64,000 nt of DNA, from assembly GCA_003290165.1 (NCBI GenBank), contig QNQO01008283.1:124001-188000 (forward strand), in the 5' to 3' direction. The position numbers and the translations under genes were made by a program. The notes beneath the pieces are model-generated. The model searched no databases. It was not told the origin of the DNA and was given only the letters and a program-made list of their open reading frames with translations. The DNA is from Berberis thunbergii (Eukaryota > Streptophyta > Magnoliopsida > Ranunculales > Berberidaceae). Positions 21,950 through 33,622 of this stretch are shown here, one piece after another (position 1 is the stretch's first letter; every line of letters starts with the position of its first letter).

Positions 21950-23993
21950 TCATGTAATTCCAATTCGACCTAGTCCTCTAGTTTCCTTGTCCCCCCCAGG
22001 CATTGAACTCCACATCAAATTCAAACTGCTACTTCTGAGCAACCCAGTCAGCCAACTTCGAAGCATTATTTTAGCAAGATACTTCAATTTAGAACGCGCC
22101 TTAGCTGCAGCTTCCTGCGCAGCCTCCATGTCTTGGCAGATCTGGCTCAATTCCAGCTTAAGTTCGTCTCTTTTGAACACCACCTCTGCCAAATCATGCT
22201 CAAGGGTCTCGGCGACAACGGATGACTACTCCAGCCCTTTTTCCTTAGTCTGCTTCTGTAGCCGCTCAATTTCATAAAACGCATCAGAATATAGTGCATG
22301 CATGTGTGAAAAGACACGTTTCAAAGTGTATACCCTCTCATGTGCCGCCTCAACTTCAATCCCAGCAACAGCCACCTGGCTTAAGTGAGACATACCCAGC
22401 ATAGGGTATTTTAAACCCTTATCCATACACCCTTCAAGTGTATCCTCCTCAAGTTTTGGAGCGCAATTCATCAACTAGATGTGATGCTTGCTTATATGCT
22501 TCCTCAAAGCATATTCCACATCAACTTCTTGGTGCCAGACCTGAGTGTTCATCCTTTCCAAATCCGGTGCAAACAGGCTTATCCGCGTATCCAGATGAAG
22601 CTTTCCTGGATTAGAATCACGCTCGCACCACCCTTCGCAATTGCCACTGTTCCCAGGTTCTTCTCCACGACCTTCCCCTTGTCACAAACAATTGACTCTT
22701 TAGTGCGAGACGACTTGACAGGGTCTGGAGGGAGAGGAGCAAGCGAATTATCCAAAGGATCCTCCAACACTTCATGTTGTGGCCTTTAATGAGGTGGTGA
22801 ACAATGCAGACTATATGAAACTTAGCTTGCCCCACCATGGCCACTATCAGATAGTACACCAATAGGACGATCAGATTCCACAATCTCAGGCAGATCTTCA
22901 CAAAAACTTTCTATTGGAATAGTTTTGCGCGAATCAGTACCGATAGAAGCCGACATTGTAACTTGCATCAGCCGCTCATTCAAAGCTCCAGCCGCGCAAG
23001 CCGTAGGTAATCTTTCTCCCAATCGGATACATCAATCTCCGTCCCGATGGGCCAATTAAACTCGCGCTCTTCTCTCACTAGAGTGGGTCATGCTGAAGGA
23101 AACCTAATTCTGACGCGGGACTTCTTCGAACTCACGAAAGAGGCAAGCGTCTCAGACGGCTCCTCCACGTCGGATAGAATGGGTGTTTTGGCGCCAGTAG
23201 CCTTCTTCTTCTTAGAAGTGGCCCCATCTTTAGGCTTAACCCGCGATGTTCTGTATAGAGCGGGGCTACGTGTCAATTGTCCCACAACCCACTATGGATG
23301 AAGTTGGGGATACTTATGACATCCACCACGTTCCTTGTTGACAAGCCACAAAATGTCCCCATAGTATCTTGTTCCTCTAGGGTAAGGGGAGTAGTAGGAA
23401 ACCTTCCTGTGAAAAAACACAAGCAATTAGTAGCTAACCTGCAATCAAGCATAGCAGAGTCAAAAGAAAAAGCTACACTTACGAAGCGGCCTGAACTCTC
23501 GTTTGAGCGAACGACCCTTGAGCCGGAAGTACTTTGAATTCGCAGGGGCCAAGAAGCAATACTTTTGCCAGGACTTGAAGTCGTCTGGTAAATTCATTAA
23601 GCAGGTCAGCGATGTCATCTTACAGACAACATTACCCTTCAACAAAGGAGAATTCAGCAACTGAGTTACCCGCAGAGTCACGCATGCACCAGCCTCCTTT
23701 GCCCTGATCAGAATGAAAAGGATAATCTTATATCCATTAGGCCCCAATTGGGCCGAAGGAATCCCAACGAGCCCCAAGAATTCCCGAATCACGTCCAAAA
23801 AAGGAAAACACATTCTAGTTTGAAGCATCCCACGATGCAAGCAGATGAACCCCGACGGTGGTGACATTGGTGTCTGGTCACCGTTCAGGACATACAACGG
23901 CAGGTCCTCAGGGACCCCAAACTTTGTACGGATTTTAGCATGGCCGAGCTCAGAAAGCAACTTGTCTTCAAAAAACTCCAAGCCCTTGGCCAA
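21950..23993 (-). pseudogene. Spliced antisense ORF of Tat-2
   Basis: Antisense to gag. Exon 1 (23993-23483) encodes 170 residues: MAKGLEFFEDKLLSELG, FGVPEDLPLYVLNGDQTPMS, IPSAQLGPNGYKIILF. This fits the plant 'putative gypsy type transposon' family as I know it. The intron is 23482-23407 with GTAAGT and TTTTTTCACAG. Exon 2 starts at 23406 and is in register: the protein continues to SGLWDN, where Tat-1 has W and Tat-2 has a TGA stop. Further parts (EEPSETLASFV near 23150; coiled coil AHERVYTLKRVFSHM at 22474-22226; 22192-21950) are conserved with Tat-1 but lie in shifted frames. Function unknown. Conservation of the protein and intron in two diverged copies argues that it once was a real gene of the element. 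Confidence 0.78.
23407..23482 (-). other. Intron of the Tat-2 antisense ORF
   Basis: 76 bp on the minus strand, donor GTAAGT and a polypyrimidine tract ending CACAG. Joining the flanks gives a frame that matches the same junction in Tat-1, supporting the splice. Confidence 0.75.
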
Positions 23994-24291
23994 GGTTGCG
24001 TCATCAAGAATGTTTTGTTGAGCAATGAAAAAGACGAATAATCTTTTCTAATCAAAAGATGAACATAGCAGTATCTTCAAAAGCAAATAAGATAAAACAG
24101 TCAGATTCTGCACTACGGATGACCTAAATAGGGATTAGGTTTTCGCCTTTTTCCCGTTGAACAAACAGACGTTCAATTAATGCAGCGCTCGACTCAAACA
24201 ACGATTCAGACTCAATCATCATGAGCGGCGTATCTTTTCAAAAGACGACTTAGTGAACCGATGTGATGGCTCACTAACTTGGGGGAGTAGC

Positions 24292-24964
24292 AGATGACAC
24301 ATCCCTGAGCCATACACATGTCATGATGATCTCGAGGAATTACGGGCCCCAACGTCAACCCAACACTGATCCGACCCAAGCGGTTCCAAGCCTGCCTAAT
24401 TCAGTCCGCCAAATGGATGTGAACTCTTACAGCATGCTAGGCCCACATGTCTCACAACTATCCTCAATATCCGTAAGTCCTATTAAGGCAAGTATCTCAA
24501 CGATTAGCTTCGAACAGGCAATTAGAACAACTATTTGCTTCCAACTAGGAAGCAAATACTAGAGTACATTCCACACAGGAAAACTTCATTCTACGGATTG
24601 CTCTTAGATTGGGAACTATCTCCCGCGTATCTAGGAGCACAAGGCTAACAACAAACTTCCCTCCTACAGCATGACTCCTAATTAGAGAAGGATCTGCATG
24701 AAGATCTCCTTCCTAAACTACGCCTTTGATGGCCCGGTAGAACCAAGACTTCTGCACTATAAATAATACATGAGGTTGGTAAGCTAAGGTACGCTACAAA
24801 TTCTCTGTTTACAGCATTACATCTTCCTCAGATCCCTATTTGACTTTAGCATTGGAGTGCCATCAGCAACCACAAGGGTGGTCTGTGGCTCACGTATGCT
24901 ACTTGTGTAGGTCAACAGGTCAACGAAACTAGGTCAAAACATGGAGCGGAAAATTACTGCATCA
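24292..24964 (+). repeat. Tat-2 3' LTR
   Basis: 673 bp, starting AGATGACACA (ancestral TGATG) after the polypurine tract GGGGGAGTAGC, ending TGCATCA. Matches 15070-15756 with many substitutions and a short deletion near the start. Confidence 0.87.
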
Positions 24965-25619
24965 CCAATCATTTTTTAGATATACCCAATTAACAAATAC
25001 ACTCAAATAACATCTTAAACAAGTAAAAGAGCATACAGAGAATAATATAAATACGTGTTCCATGCATGGACTACTTAATTCATAGAGACGTCTGCTGAAT
25101 TTTAATAATATAATAGATAATATTGAGACATATCATCACTAACAGTAAGAGAAATGTATGGTAATTATGGAAAATGAGAAAGATCATACAGAGAATAACA
25201 TAAATGAGATGTAAGCATGTAAATAACTCACCAATGTTTACACTAGTCTGCTAGCTTTGATTGGTTGTAACCTCCTTTAGCTTCTCATACAAAACCATGT
25301 CTTGTTATAAGTTATATTGACCTTGAAAGCTCTATCTCCTAGTTGCATGTAAACCATTATTACAATAGACCACAAACATAGAAATGTTCTGCATCCCAAA
25401 ACCACATACCAAGACACCAACTAATTAACTTTTAATGGTATTAACAAAGAGTTGAGACTCTCAGCATATTGATGGAATGAAAATGTTTCAAAAGCACAAT
25501 GAGTCATGTTGAAAATTGAATAAAATGAATAAACAACACATATAGTAAACCATAAACAAGACTATGAAAAAATCAAGCAACTTCAACCCACTAAATGGTA
25601 CACAACTACCTAGAATTTT
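24965..25619. other. Non-coding flank of Tat-2
   Basis: The first ~70 bp complete repeat unit C of the ~300-bp repeat. The rest is AT-rich with a repeated CATACAGAGAATAA motif (about 25051 and 25189). Nothing coding is visible. Confidence 0.6.
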
Positions 25620-27642
25620 CAACTACAAGAAATCTGACATTTACCAACAAAAACTTTTCTACGAAAAATAATTTCCTTGTTAATATGGTATCATTGTCAA
25701 CGAAAAAAACCATAAACTTTTTATTTTTTTCAACAAAATATATTTTGTTGGAAACTCTCCTTATTAAATAGGTGGTGGGAATCATTCCCTCCAAAACTAA
25801 TTTCCTGCCAAATTGACTTAACAACGAAATATTTTTTATGGCCACAAAATACTAGTTCTTTGGTAATTATTGCATTATCTGGAATGAATATTTTGTTGCT
25901 TAAGAAGACTAATTTTAACAACAAATCACTTTCCTTGTTAACGGAATATTAACACTTATTCTCTCTCTTTAGTAAGGAAATATGTTTTCCTAGATAATAA
26001 TCATGTTATTAGAAATTATTTGATTCGTTGATAATGATTGATAATTTTTTCCATTAGCTTTTTTCTTGTTACAGCTCATTTACTCATTTATAGCAATAAA
26101 GTAATATTTCATTTAAAATTGTTACACTATTGGAAATTTTTTATATTTTTTTGGAAACAATGTATTTTTAATGAAATATCTGTAGCAAGGAAAAAAAATT
26201 TGTTGGTAATTATAATCTTGTTGGTCACAAATAGTTTTTGCAGGTAAAAAGTGATAATTACTATCATGAAAATATAATTCTCGTTAAAGCTCACTAATTA
26301 TTTTATAAGGACAAACCATTATTTTGTTGGAAATTGGTACACTATTGGCAACAATTTTTTTTTAGAAACAATATCTATTTTAATAACATCTCTACAACAA
26401 GAAAATGAAATTTTGTTGGTAATTAGAACCTTATTGGTAACAACTTTTTTCCTTGTTAAAAACCAATAATCATTTCCATGAAAATTTATTTCTCAATAAA
26501 GCTCATTAATTCATTATTGTTTCTTTGGAAATTGTTGAACCATGTGACAACAAATATATTTATTGAAAATTATTTTTATTTGTTGCAAAAATATTGTATA
26601 GGGATAATTCAAGGAATCCAAGGACAAATTTTTTGTTGGTACAAATTTTCCCAACTAAAAGTGTATTTTTTATAGAGGAAAAAAATTCCGTTGACAAAAG
26701 CCTTGACTGTAGTAATGTTGCTTGATTGGAGGCTTGAAATTCAACTACTGATTGTACTAAATTAAATTCTTTTATAAGGATCAAAATTTGGACTATTAAT
26801 TAGCTATGGTTCAAAGTCATGCATTACATGCGAGGCAAAAGTCTCTTTTGAAAACACTCAATTGAATTTTTGAAACAAGTTTGAGTGATGATACCCAACT
26901 ATTGACCAACACCCATGCTTTCAGATAGAAAAAAATTATGATACTTTTTACAAAACCTTTGTTATTCAGATTTATTAGAAGAATGATCTCTTGGGAAAAG
27001 ATAAGATTGAGATAATGATTTGTTTTGTTACTTATAATGAAATTTTTTTCCACGAAATATTTTTATATTTAAGCTTCCAAACTTTTTTATAGTGGCAAAA
27101 TATTATTTCGTTGAAATTTTTTATTAGTAGCAATGATATTATGTCATCTGAAAATAGAATAGCATTTATTTAACAATAAAATAATTATTGCTAATTATAA
27201 TATTATTTATTGGTTCCTATTATATACATAGCAATATTTTTTTTATTGTTAAAGAAGAGTAATTTGATTTAATAAACTATAAAGTTGTTTCACACAACAC
27301 AATTATTCAAATAGCTCAACTGGTAAAGATTGCAATAAATAAATAATTTATAGAGTCATATACAGATTTTCATAGTTTGGTCTCGTGATCCTTAGAGGAA
27401 ATAATTTCCTTGGTAATTGTAAATGGTACCTAGTTTCAACTTTGGTTGATATGCAAACATTTTATCAACGAAAAAGTTCTATGATAAAGATAGTTACTTT
27501 TTCCGACAATAATTTTCCTTAATGATTATAAGTTTTTTTTTAGAAAAAAAATCATAGGTAATTAATTAATTATTATTTTTTTAACAGAACAATTTGTTGG
27601 TAAAGATATTTGATTTTTACCAACAAATTTCTTTTGTAGTTG
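25620..27642. mobile_element. Degenerate CACTA-like non-coding element
   Basis: Left end CAACTACAAGAAATCTGAC (25620). The right end read in reverse is CAACTACAAAAGAAATTTG (27642). Both resemble the CACTACAAGAAA terminus of plant CACTA elements with one inserted or changed base. The interior is full of scattered TTTACCAACAAA / TTTGTTGGTAA and TTCCTTGTTAA motifs in both orientations, like CACTA subterminal repeats. No transposase and no clear TSD. Similar motifs continue to about 27800, so the true right end may lie further on. Confidence 0.45.
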
Positions 27643-27823
27643 TCAGTATTACCAGCACAATGTTTCCTTGATTTATCATCCGTTTTACCAACAAAAACTA
27701 AATTCCTTGTTTAAAAACCTTTAGCTATGGGGATGCCTCCACAAACCTGGTAACAATTTTTTCCCTTGTTAAATGTGTATTTTCAACAAAAATTTGATTA
27801 TTTTCAAGGATACCACTTCTAAG

Positions 27824-27990
27824 CCGTTGGTGTGTTTGCCACGGCTAAAAACCGTGGCTATAGTGCCCAACGGCTTAAAACCGTGGCTAAAAAAGGCTTG
27901 GCCACGGTTCTAAACCGTTGGTGTGTTTGCCATGGCTAAAAACCGTGGCTATAGTGACCCACGGCTTAAAACCGTTGCAAACGTGCACGT
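27824..27990. repeat. Left subterminal repeats of the CACTA-type composite
   Basis: A ~88-bp unit occurs twice (27824 and 27912), each beginning CCGTTGGTGTGTTTGCCA and containing the self-complementary GGCTAAAAACCGTGGC. This is the motif class found at 41065-41520 and 43985-44160. Confidence 0.85.
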
Positions 27991-28147
27991 GTGTTGCACG
28001 TGAAGGTGTGGAGAATTAGGTCGATTTCAGGCGGGTGAAATTTTGCGAAATTTTTTTTCTTCCCGCGCGTTCCCGCTGCATCTCCCCCTTTTCTCAACCC
28101 TTTGCTTCTCCATCTCCCGCTCCATCTCCCCCTTTTCAACCCTTTGT

Positions 28148-28798
28148 GAAAAAACCCTAAAATTTCAAGGAGAGGGAAAGAGAGAATGAGAAGGAGAAGG
28201 AGAAGGAAAGAGAGAGGGAGAAGTCGAGCAACCCAAGCAGTGTCTGTGTTTGTACAAGCAACAAAACGCGATGGGGTTTGGCCATCTAGCCATTCGAGCT
28301 TCGAGATCCTCCTCCTCCTTCGCAGCCTTCAATCGAGGAGTTTCTCTTCATCTTCCAATCACCATGGGGTTTGGCCATCTCTAAACTTTTTCCTTCAATT
28401 TAGGTTTTTATTCGTCAACTATGATTTCCTTTCTTGTTATTGATTTGAGCCATCTTTTAATTCAATTTTTTATTTTATTTTATTTTATTTTTTCAACTGT
28501 GAAATGATGGAATTGGTTTTGATCAGATGAGACGGCGAAATGGGAAAAGATAACATATCTGGGAATCGGTTCTTGCACCATCTTGGCATTCTACAATTTG
28601 TCCAAGGGTCATCCCCACTTTGAAGAGCCTCCGGTAAGTCTTTTACTAATTATTTTCAATTGTATGACTGTGTTTCTTATTTTGGAAATGTAGCTAGCTC
28701 GTCTCTTTAACTTTGTATATTAATCACGACGTCGTCCGTTTGATGAATCTTGCAGGCATACCCTTATTTGCACATCAGGAACAAGGAGTTCCCCTGGG
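28148..28798 (+). pseudogene. COX6A: Cytochrome c oxidase subunit 6a fragment (promoter/leader to exon 3)
   Basis: Exon 2 (28532-28633) encodes TAKWEKITYLGIGSC and LSKGHPHFEEPP. Exon 3 (28756-28798) encodes AYPYLHIRNKEFPWG. Splice sites GTAAGT and TTGCAG are intact. These are the conserved core of plant COX6A, a small inner-membrane subunit of complex IV. The likely exon 1 ends at 28368 with FSSSSNHHG, comparable to the mitochondrial presequence end, and joins exon 2 in frame. A telo-box AAACCCTAA at 28151-28159 and purine-rich leader (28168-28223) suggest that the original 5' region was taken too. The last part of the protein after PWG is missing. Confidence 0.82.
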
Positions 28799-29902
28799 GT
28801 AAGTTTAGATTTCTATATATATATATATTTTTTAATGTTTTAAGCTCATTGAAAATTGAAAACTTTTCATCTATTAAGCTTAATATTGTAATGGCCTACT
28901 GAGAATAAAATCTATTGAATTTGGGTACATGGTTGGTGCACTAAGTAGTATGATATGATAGAATTTTAAGTTAGATATCCAAAGTTTTGTGCTCCCAATT
29001 CTGCATGAATTCCTTCATTTCAATAATCTTGTGAAATAAAGCACCATTTCATGCTTTCATATTTTTTTTCTTTTCTTTAATATTACTTGTCCCCCATCTT
29101 CCCATAGATCGTCGAAGTACCTCCAAAACAAATTAAGTGAAAGATTATATAAAGTTAATATTTGCGGTTTGTTTGACCCAGTGTCATCATTATCACCTGT
29201 GTAACAATGATATGCGTAGTCGGCTACACCTACATGTGTCCTTGTTGGACTCGTGTATGAATGTCAAAAACATCAACACTGAGAATTCTCACTACTTGGG
29301 ATCCATGCAAATGGAGTGCATAGGTTTTCAAATGTACGATCATTCTACTATTTATATTGGAATTGAAAAGGCACCCCAGGTCTTCTTCTTCTCCTTCTCT
29401 ATTACCCCTTTCTCTGTCTCTCTATTGCTTGGTTTGGTTTGGGTTCCATTTCTCTGTAAGTCGCAAATTGGGTGATTTGATCGAATGGGTTAATTGGAAT
29501 GTTGGAAGAGATGCAAACCCAGTGCTGGAAAGAAGGTTAGATCTTCTCTCTTTATTTATTTTCAAGTTTTAATTTTTTTAGTACTATTTGGGTATAATAT
29601 TTTTGTTCTAATTGTTGTTCTTTGTTTCAGATTTTGGAGAAGTTGTTGAAGAGGGGTGGAAAGCTTAAAGGTTTTGTCCTTGTCTCTCTCTCTCTTGTTC
29701 TTTCTCCACTGAATGTTTGTTTTCATGCTTTGTGCATTGCTTTTTGTTTAAAATTAGAATTTGGGTATATTTCAATTTGTAAAATTGATCAATCTGTACC
29801 CTTGGTTTTTTGGGGTTCTTGTTTAGTTGTTAAAGCTTAATGGGTTTTTTTTTTGTATGAAAATGATTTGATCTTGTTTGGGTTGTTTGTTTTTGTGATT
29901 AG
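28799..29902. other. Stretch between COX6A and PLPBP fragments
   Basis: No recognised gene. At 29462-29535 and 29632-29671 exon-like pieces (EWVNWNVGRDANPVLER and ILEKLLKRGGKLK) with plausible splice edges could be from one unknown protein; I cannot name it. Includes the first copy of a 55-bp direct repeat (29361-29415). Confidence 0.45.
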
Positions 29903-30043
29903 AAGACCAAGCCATTCTCCCTCATTCGCCAAGTCTATGATGATATTGCTGGGCATCGATGTTTTGGAGAAAACTATGTGCAGGAGTTAATTGAAAAGGC
30001 ACCCCAGGTCTTCTTCTTCTCCTTCTCTATTACCCCTTTCTCT
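29361..30043 (+). repeat. 55-bp direct repeat flanking the PLPBP exon
   Basis: Bases 29361-29415 recur at 29989-30043 (AATTGAAAAGGCACCCCAGG and onward to CCCCTTTCTCT). The repeat covers the last codons of the PLPBP exon and its intron start, so the exon end and donor site have been duplicated 628 bp upstream. Confidence 0.92.
29903..30007 (+). pseudogene. Pyridoxal-phosphate homeostasis protein (YggS/PLPBP) exon
   Basis: The 105-bp exon reads KTKPFSLIRQVYD and GHRCFGENYVQELIEKAPQ in one frame, the N-terminal signature of the YggS/PROSC family, a PLP-binding TIM-barrel protein. It is bounded by AG (29902) and GT (30008). A short extra insert (DDI in place of one residue) disturbs the VYDAGHR motif. 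Only this exon is present, and its end is duplicated at 29361. Confidence 0.82.
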
Positions 30044-30324
30044 TGTCTAAAACCAAATGCATGGTTTCATTGATTTTATTAGGGTCAAGGTTCATTCCCA
30101 TAATTCTTCATCATCTTCAAATGGTCGAATCATGTTAGCATGATAAAGTAGAAATAGATCTTCATCCCACTCACATAAAGCCCTTTCATTTTTATTTGTT
30201 ACTTATATCAATAGGACACATGTTAGCATGATAGAGTAGCATCGATACAATTGGAATATATTAAATGGTTGAGGATCCGCATGTACTTCCTCAATATTTT
30301 TTCTCCTTTCTTATCAGAACTAAA

Positions 30325-31640
30325 AATTTTCAATGCATAGAGTACAAAATACATCTATTAGCATGAATCCAATCTCTGCCTAATAAAGTTATAAAATTAA
30401 GTGCACCATCTATGACAAAGAATGTTTTCTCTGAATGGTTTACTCCTAACTATTATTTCTAATGGCACAATTTTTTGGCCATCGTTTTATCTTTCCAATA
30501 ATCCAGAGATAGTAATCCTGGTTGTCACTAACTCAACATCTTGTTTATTTATTTTCTTCGAAGTATTAGTAATAATGACTGATGCATCATTGTCTACTAA
30601 TGCCATGTTTTAAAAGTTTTCCATTAAACCCTTTGATAAATAGTGGTTTTACATTTAACCATTTCTTGAGTTGGTTCTTCATAAGTATAAGGCAAGTTGG
30701 CAGAAGTGAAATAAAACTGTGGAGTAGTCACCTCTTCACTCTCATTCAATCAAATCTCTAAATCATCTGAACCAACAGGAATGTTCTCCATTTCCTTAAT
30801 TCTCCCTTGCAGCAAATGTCTAGCTAATGTGGTAGCCATGTTTTTCCAAGTCAATGAGCATATCTAGCAACAAATCATTTTGTAAACCTGTGTTGACATC
30901 TTCCTTTATTTTTCCAAGTTCCATGTACTCCTCCATGTCATCTCTAATAAACCTCGGATTTGGTTTATTAGAAACAGTCTGCACATAAAGTTTTTTTTTT
31001 TTTTTTATTCCTCCTGTAAGTCCATGTCAGTGCTGAACTGGGAGTAGGAGATTTCAACTCAGTGACACTCCATTTGGTTTAGGCTTCACAAACTTGTGTT
31101 TATCCTTAATAGATAATGCTTGCTTGCTTTGGACTATCATTGGATCCTGCAAAATAAATCAGTCAGGTACACCCAGTATTAATCCTTTGGGTGGATGTTT
31201 TGTAGTTCCAGGCCTGTTTATTAAGGTTTTTTGCCTTTGATTTTGCTCTAATTTGACTTCATGCAATCTAGGCCAGCAATGAAGCCCATGCTCAGTCTTT
31301 TAGAAATAGGTTTGTTGAACTTAGTTTCCCTAGGTAGGACTAATTGTGGTTCATTAACTTTCATTTTCTTGTGACTTTCTTCACCTGGGAATTCACAGCC
31401 ACAAGCTACACATTAGTGTTGAACACAAATGTTGGTTCCTTTAAATACTCCCTTGTTGGACTCGTGATTTACATTACCAAGATTCACACGCATTTCATTG
31501 GCCGTTTGGAATGTATCCTTGACAATTCCCATTGTTGAGTCTGAAAACTTGAGTTTTTCCTTTTTTCAGCAACTCTTGAATTTTGTTCCTAGAATCAAAA
31601 CATTCATTTGCAGTGTGAGACCAGGAATCATATCATATCA
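30325..31640 (-). pseudogene. Degenerate Ty3/gypsy gag-protease remnant
   Basis: On the minus strand, 31620-31560 encodes HTANECFDSRNKIQELL, like a gag C-terminus after the knuckle. Around 30620-30570 is ALVDNDASVIIT, resembling the protease active site with altered residues. At 30425-30330 is FFVIDGALNFITLLGRDWIH, the conserved protease end. Stops and frame changes are frequent. It lies inside the composite, opposite to all the host fragments. A T-run sits at 30990-31006. Confidence 0.7.
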
Positions 31641-31644
31641 TACA

Positions 31645-32061
31645 CACAGTCACTGACACCCATAATTGGTATGATAGGCTGGTGGTCAAATTTGATTCAT
31701 ATTGGTATATGTATGTCATATTTGATTCAAGTTTAGCACTAACTATAGATATGTAATTGCTACATGCATGTTGTTCTGGTTCTCATTTTCCTCCCTTGTC
31801 TTTGCACACAGTTAAGCAACTTCCCATGTATCTATTTAAACATTTATGCCATTTGACATGTTTTTGAGAGTTTACATATTTGCATTGTAATAGAAATCTT
31901 TCCACCTCAATGTTTACCAATATAAATGATCATATCTTTCCACCATTTGACCTATACACCATATTTTGGATTCGAAAGCAAATTTTCTTGTAAATTAAAT
32001 TTTATTTTACTTCTTTTCTTTATTTTTATTTTACCATTTGACCTAATGCTGCACTTTCCAG
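31645..32061. other. Non-coding stretch before the DOHH exon
   Basis: AT-rich, with short repeats of ATTTGATTCA (about 31689 and 31712) and CATTTGACC (about 31943 and 32034). No exon recognised. Probably captured intron sequence. Confidence 0.5.
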
Positions 32062-32132
32062 AGTGCTCAAGGATGTTGAAGAGCATCCTATGGTTAGACA
32101 TGAAGCTGCTGAAGCACTTGGATCAATTGCAG
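32062..32132 (+). pseudogene. Deoxyhypusine hydroxylase exon
   Basis: The 71-bp exon encodes [20 protein letters not shown] plus SIA. It is bounded by TTTCCAG and GTAACAG. This is a HEAT-repeat segment of DOHH, the di-iron enzyme that completes hypusine on eIF5A; the HE pair is one of its metal-binding motifs. Only this exon is found. Confidence 0.82.
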
Positions 32133-32833
32133 GTAACAGTTGATATATATATATATATATTTTGTCGCACATACTTCCAGGAAGCTAGTATCCATTCCTA
32201 CAATGTGCTATGTCATGCTTCAATAATTTTCATAGCTGAATAAAATGTTCACTGCTCACTTGGCAAAAGGTGAGTATACTGGTGCAAATTGTGCTAAATT
32301 AGTACATATTACAATTCTTTGACTAGAATATGCTACTAGGCATGATTCACTTCGGTTTAGACCAATCATTCTAAAAATGGGCATGCCTCTGAAAACTTAT
32401 TGTATAATATTTCAGCTGCTTCAGTAATTGCTTCTCCCTGTTGTTAGACTTTTATCCTATACTATTATACATTTAATTTGAAAAATTGTAAATTAATGAT
32501 TATAATGGATCTTAATTCTTAAACTACAATCATTGCACGAATATACACATAACACGCATACGCAGAAAGTTAGTACAAATATAATGCAAGGAGAATAAAC
32601 AAATTTGTTGAGATGACGAGTACAGGGTTATGTACGCAAGGTTTAAAGATCTCAGCTCAAAACCATCTCGAGTTGTGAATGTGCAAGTCCAAGTGTACTT
32701 AAATTAGATTGAGCCCTCAGGACTTGGATCTGACCTATCCAAGTTTTACCTTTGATAGAATACCTACAGTGTGTTGCATTGTTAATTTCTTTCATGCATA
32801 TGGTTTTAACTAGCTTTACAATCTTTGAAACAG

Positions 32834-33622
32834 ATTGGTCCTTTGCGTTGTTGGCCAGGGGTGTTATGCCTTTCGAGGTCGATTGGAGACATGGATGTTG
32901 GCGAATTTATAGTTCCTATACCCTATGTTAAACAAGTTAAGGTGCGTGTCTTTTTCTTGACTATACATTGATTTTCTTGGTTGATGATTTTCGATTTGTC
33001 AAGACCACAATTCTATTCTTGAATTCTAGTTATTTTATTTTATTTTTATATTTTAATCTTAAACAAGATTTAATTAATGAAAACAGTAACTCAGTGAAAG
33101 GGGAATCACTGAGAATCTGAGCAAATTCCTTTTATTTGTAAGTGACCGAATTGTTATATGGAATTGCTGGTCTTTATTGAGTTTCAAATCCTAACAGCTT
33201 CGTTGGTAAATCAGCTGTCAAATGCAGGAGGAAGACTTATAATCGCTTCTGATGGTATCTGGGATGCCCTACTCTCTGAAAAGGCTGCAATATCTTGTCG
33301 TGGATTGCCTGCAGAGCTTGCTGCTAAGCAAGTTGTTAAGGTGATTTAAACGTTAAGGTGATTTAAACCAGTGACTGCTTTTTCTGGTTATTAATGCGTT
33401 CACATGAAGCCTTTCTATCCTGCATTGAATCACATGAAAATCTCCAACTTCTTATGGGTTTTCATCAATGAGGGGCTAGTAGTTTGATACGCTTGTTGAA
33501 TAATGGCTTGGAACTTATTTTGATCAAGTTTGGTGGCTTACTAACAGGAGGCATTGAGGACTAGGGGGTTGAAAGATGACACAACCTGCATTGTAGTTGA
33601 TATAATTCCTCCAATTCTCTAG
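32834..33622 (+). pseudogene. PP2C-type protein phosphatase, last three exons
   Basis: Three exons with canonical splice sites and matching phases: 32834-32941 (WPGVLCLSRSIGDMDVGEF), 33215-33340 (GGRLIIASDGIWDALLSEKA) and 33548-33622 (LKDDTTCIVVDIIPPIL, stop TAG). They cover the C-terminal half of a plant PP2C, including the SDGIWD and DDTTC metal-binding motifs. The N-terminal catalytic part is missing. The frame is open across all three exons, so decay has been slight since capture. A 7-bp tandem copy of AAGGTGATTTAAAC lies just after exon 2. Confidence 0.88.

Larger units (their letters stand above)
15070..24964 (+). mobile_element. Tat-like Ty3/gypsy element 2 (Tat-2), without RT, RNase H or integrase
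   Basis: A 9.9-kb element with both LTRs, a degraded primer site, gag, protease, a long 3' region with tandem repeats, a spliced antisense ORF, polypurine tract and 3' LTR. After the protease (ends about 18650) the sequence passes straight into 3' untranslated sequence. The possible TSD is CAAT (15065-15068 and 24966-24969), imperfect. LTR divergence is clearly higher than in the Athila-like element, so it is older. A hAT-type element is inserted in gag. Confidence 0.85.
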
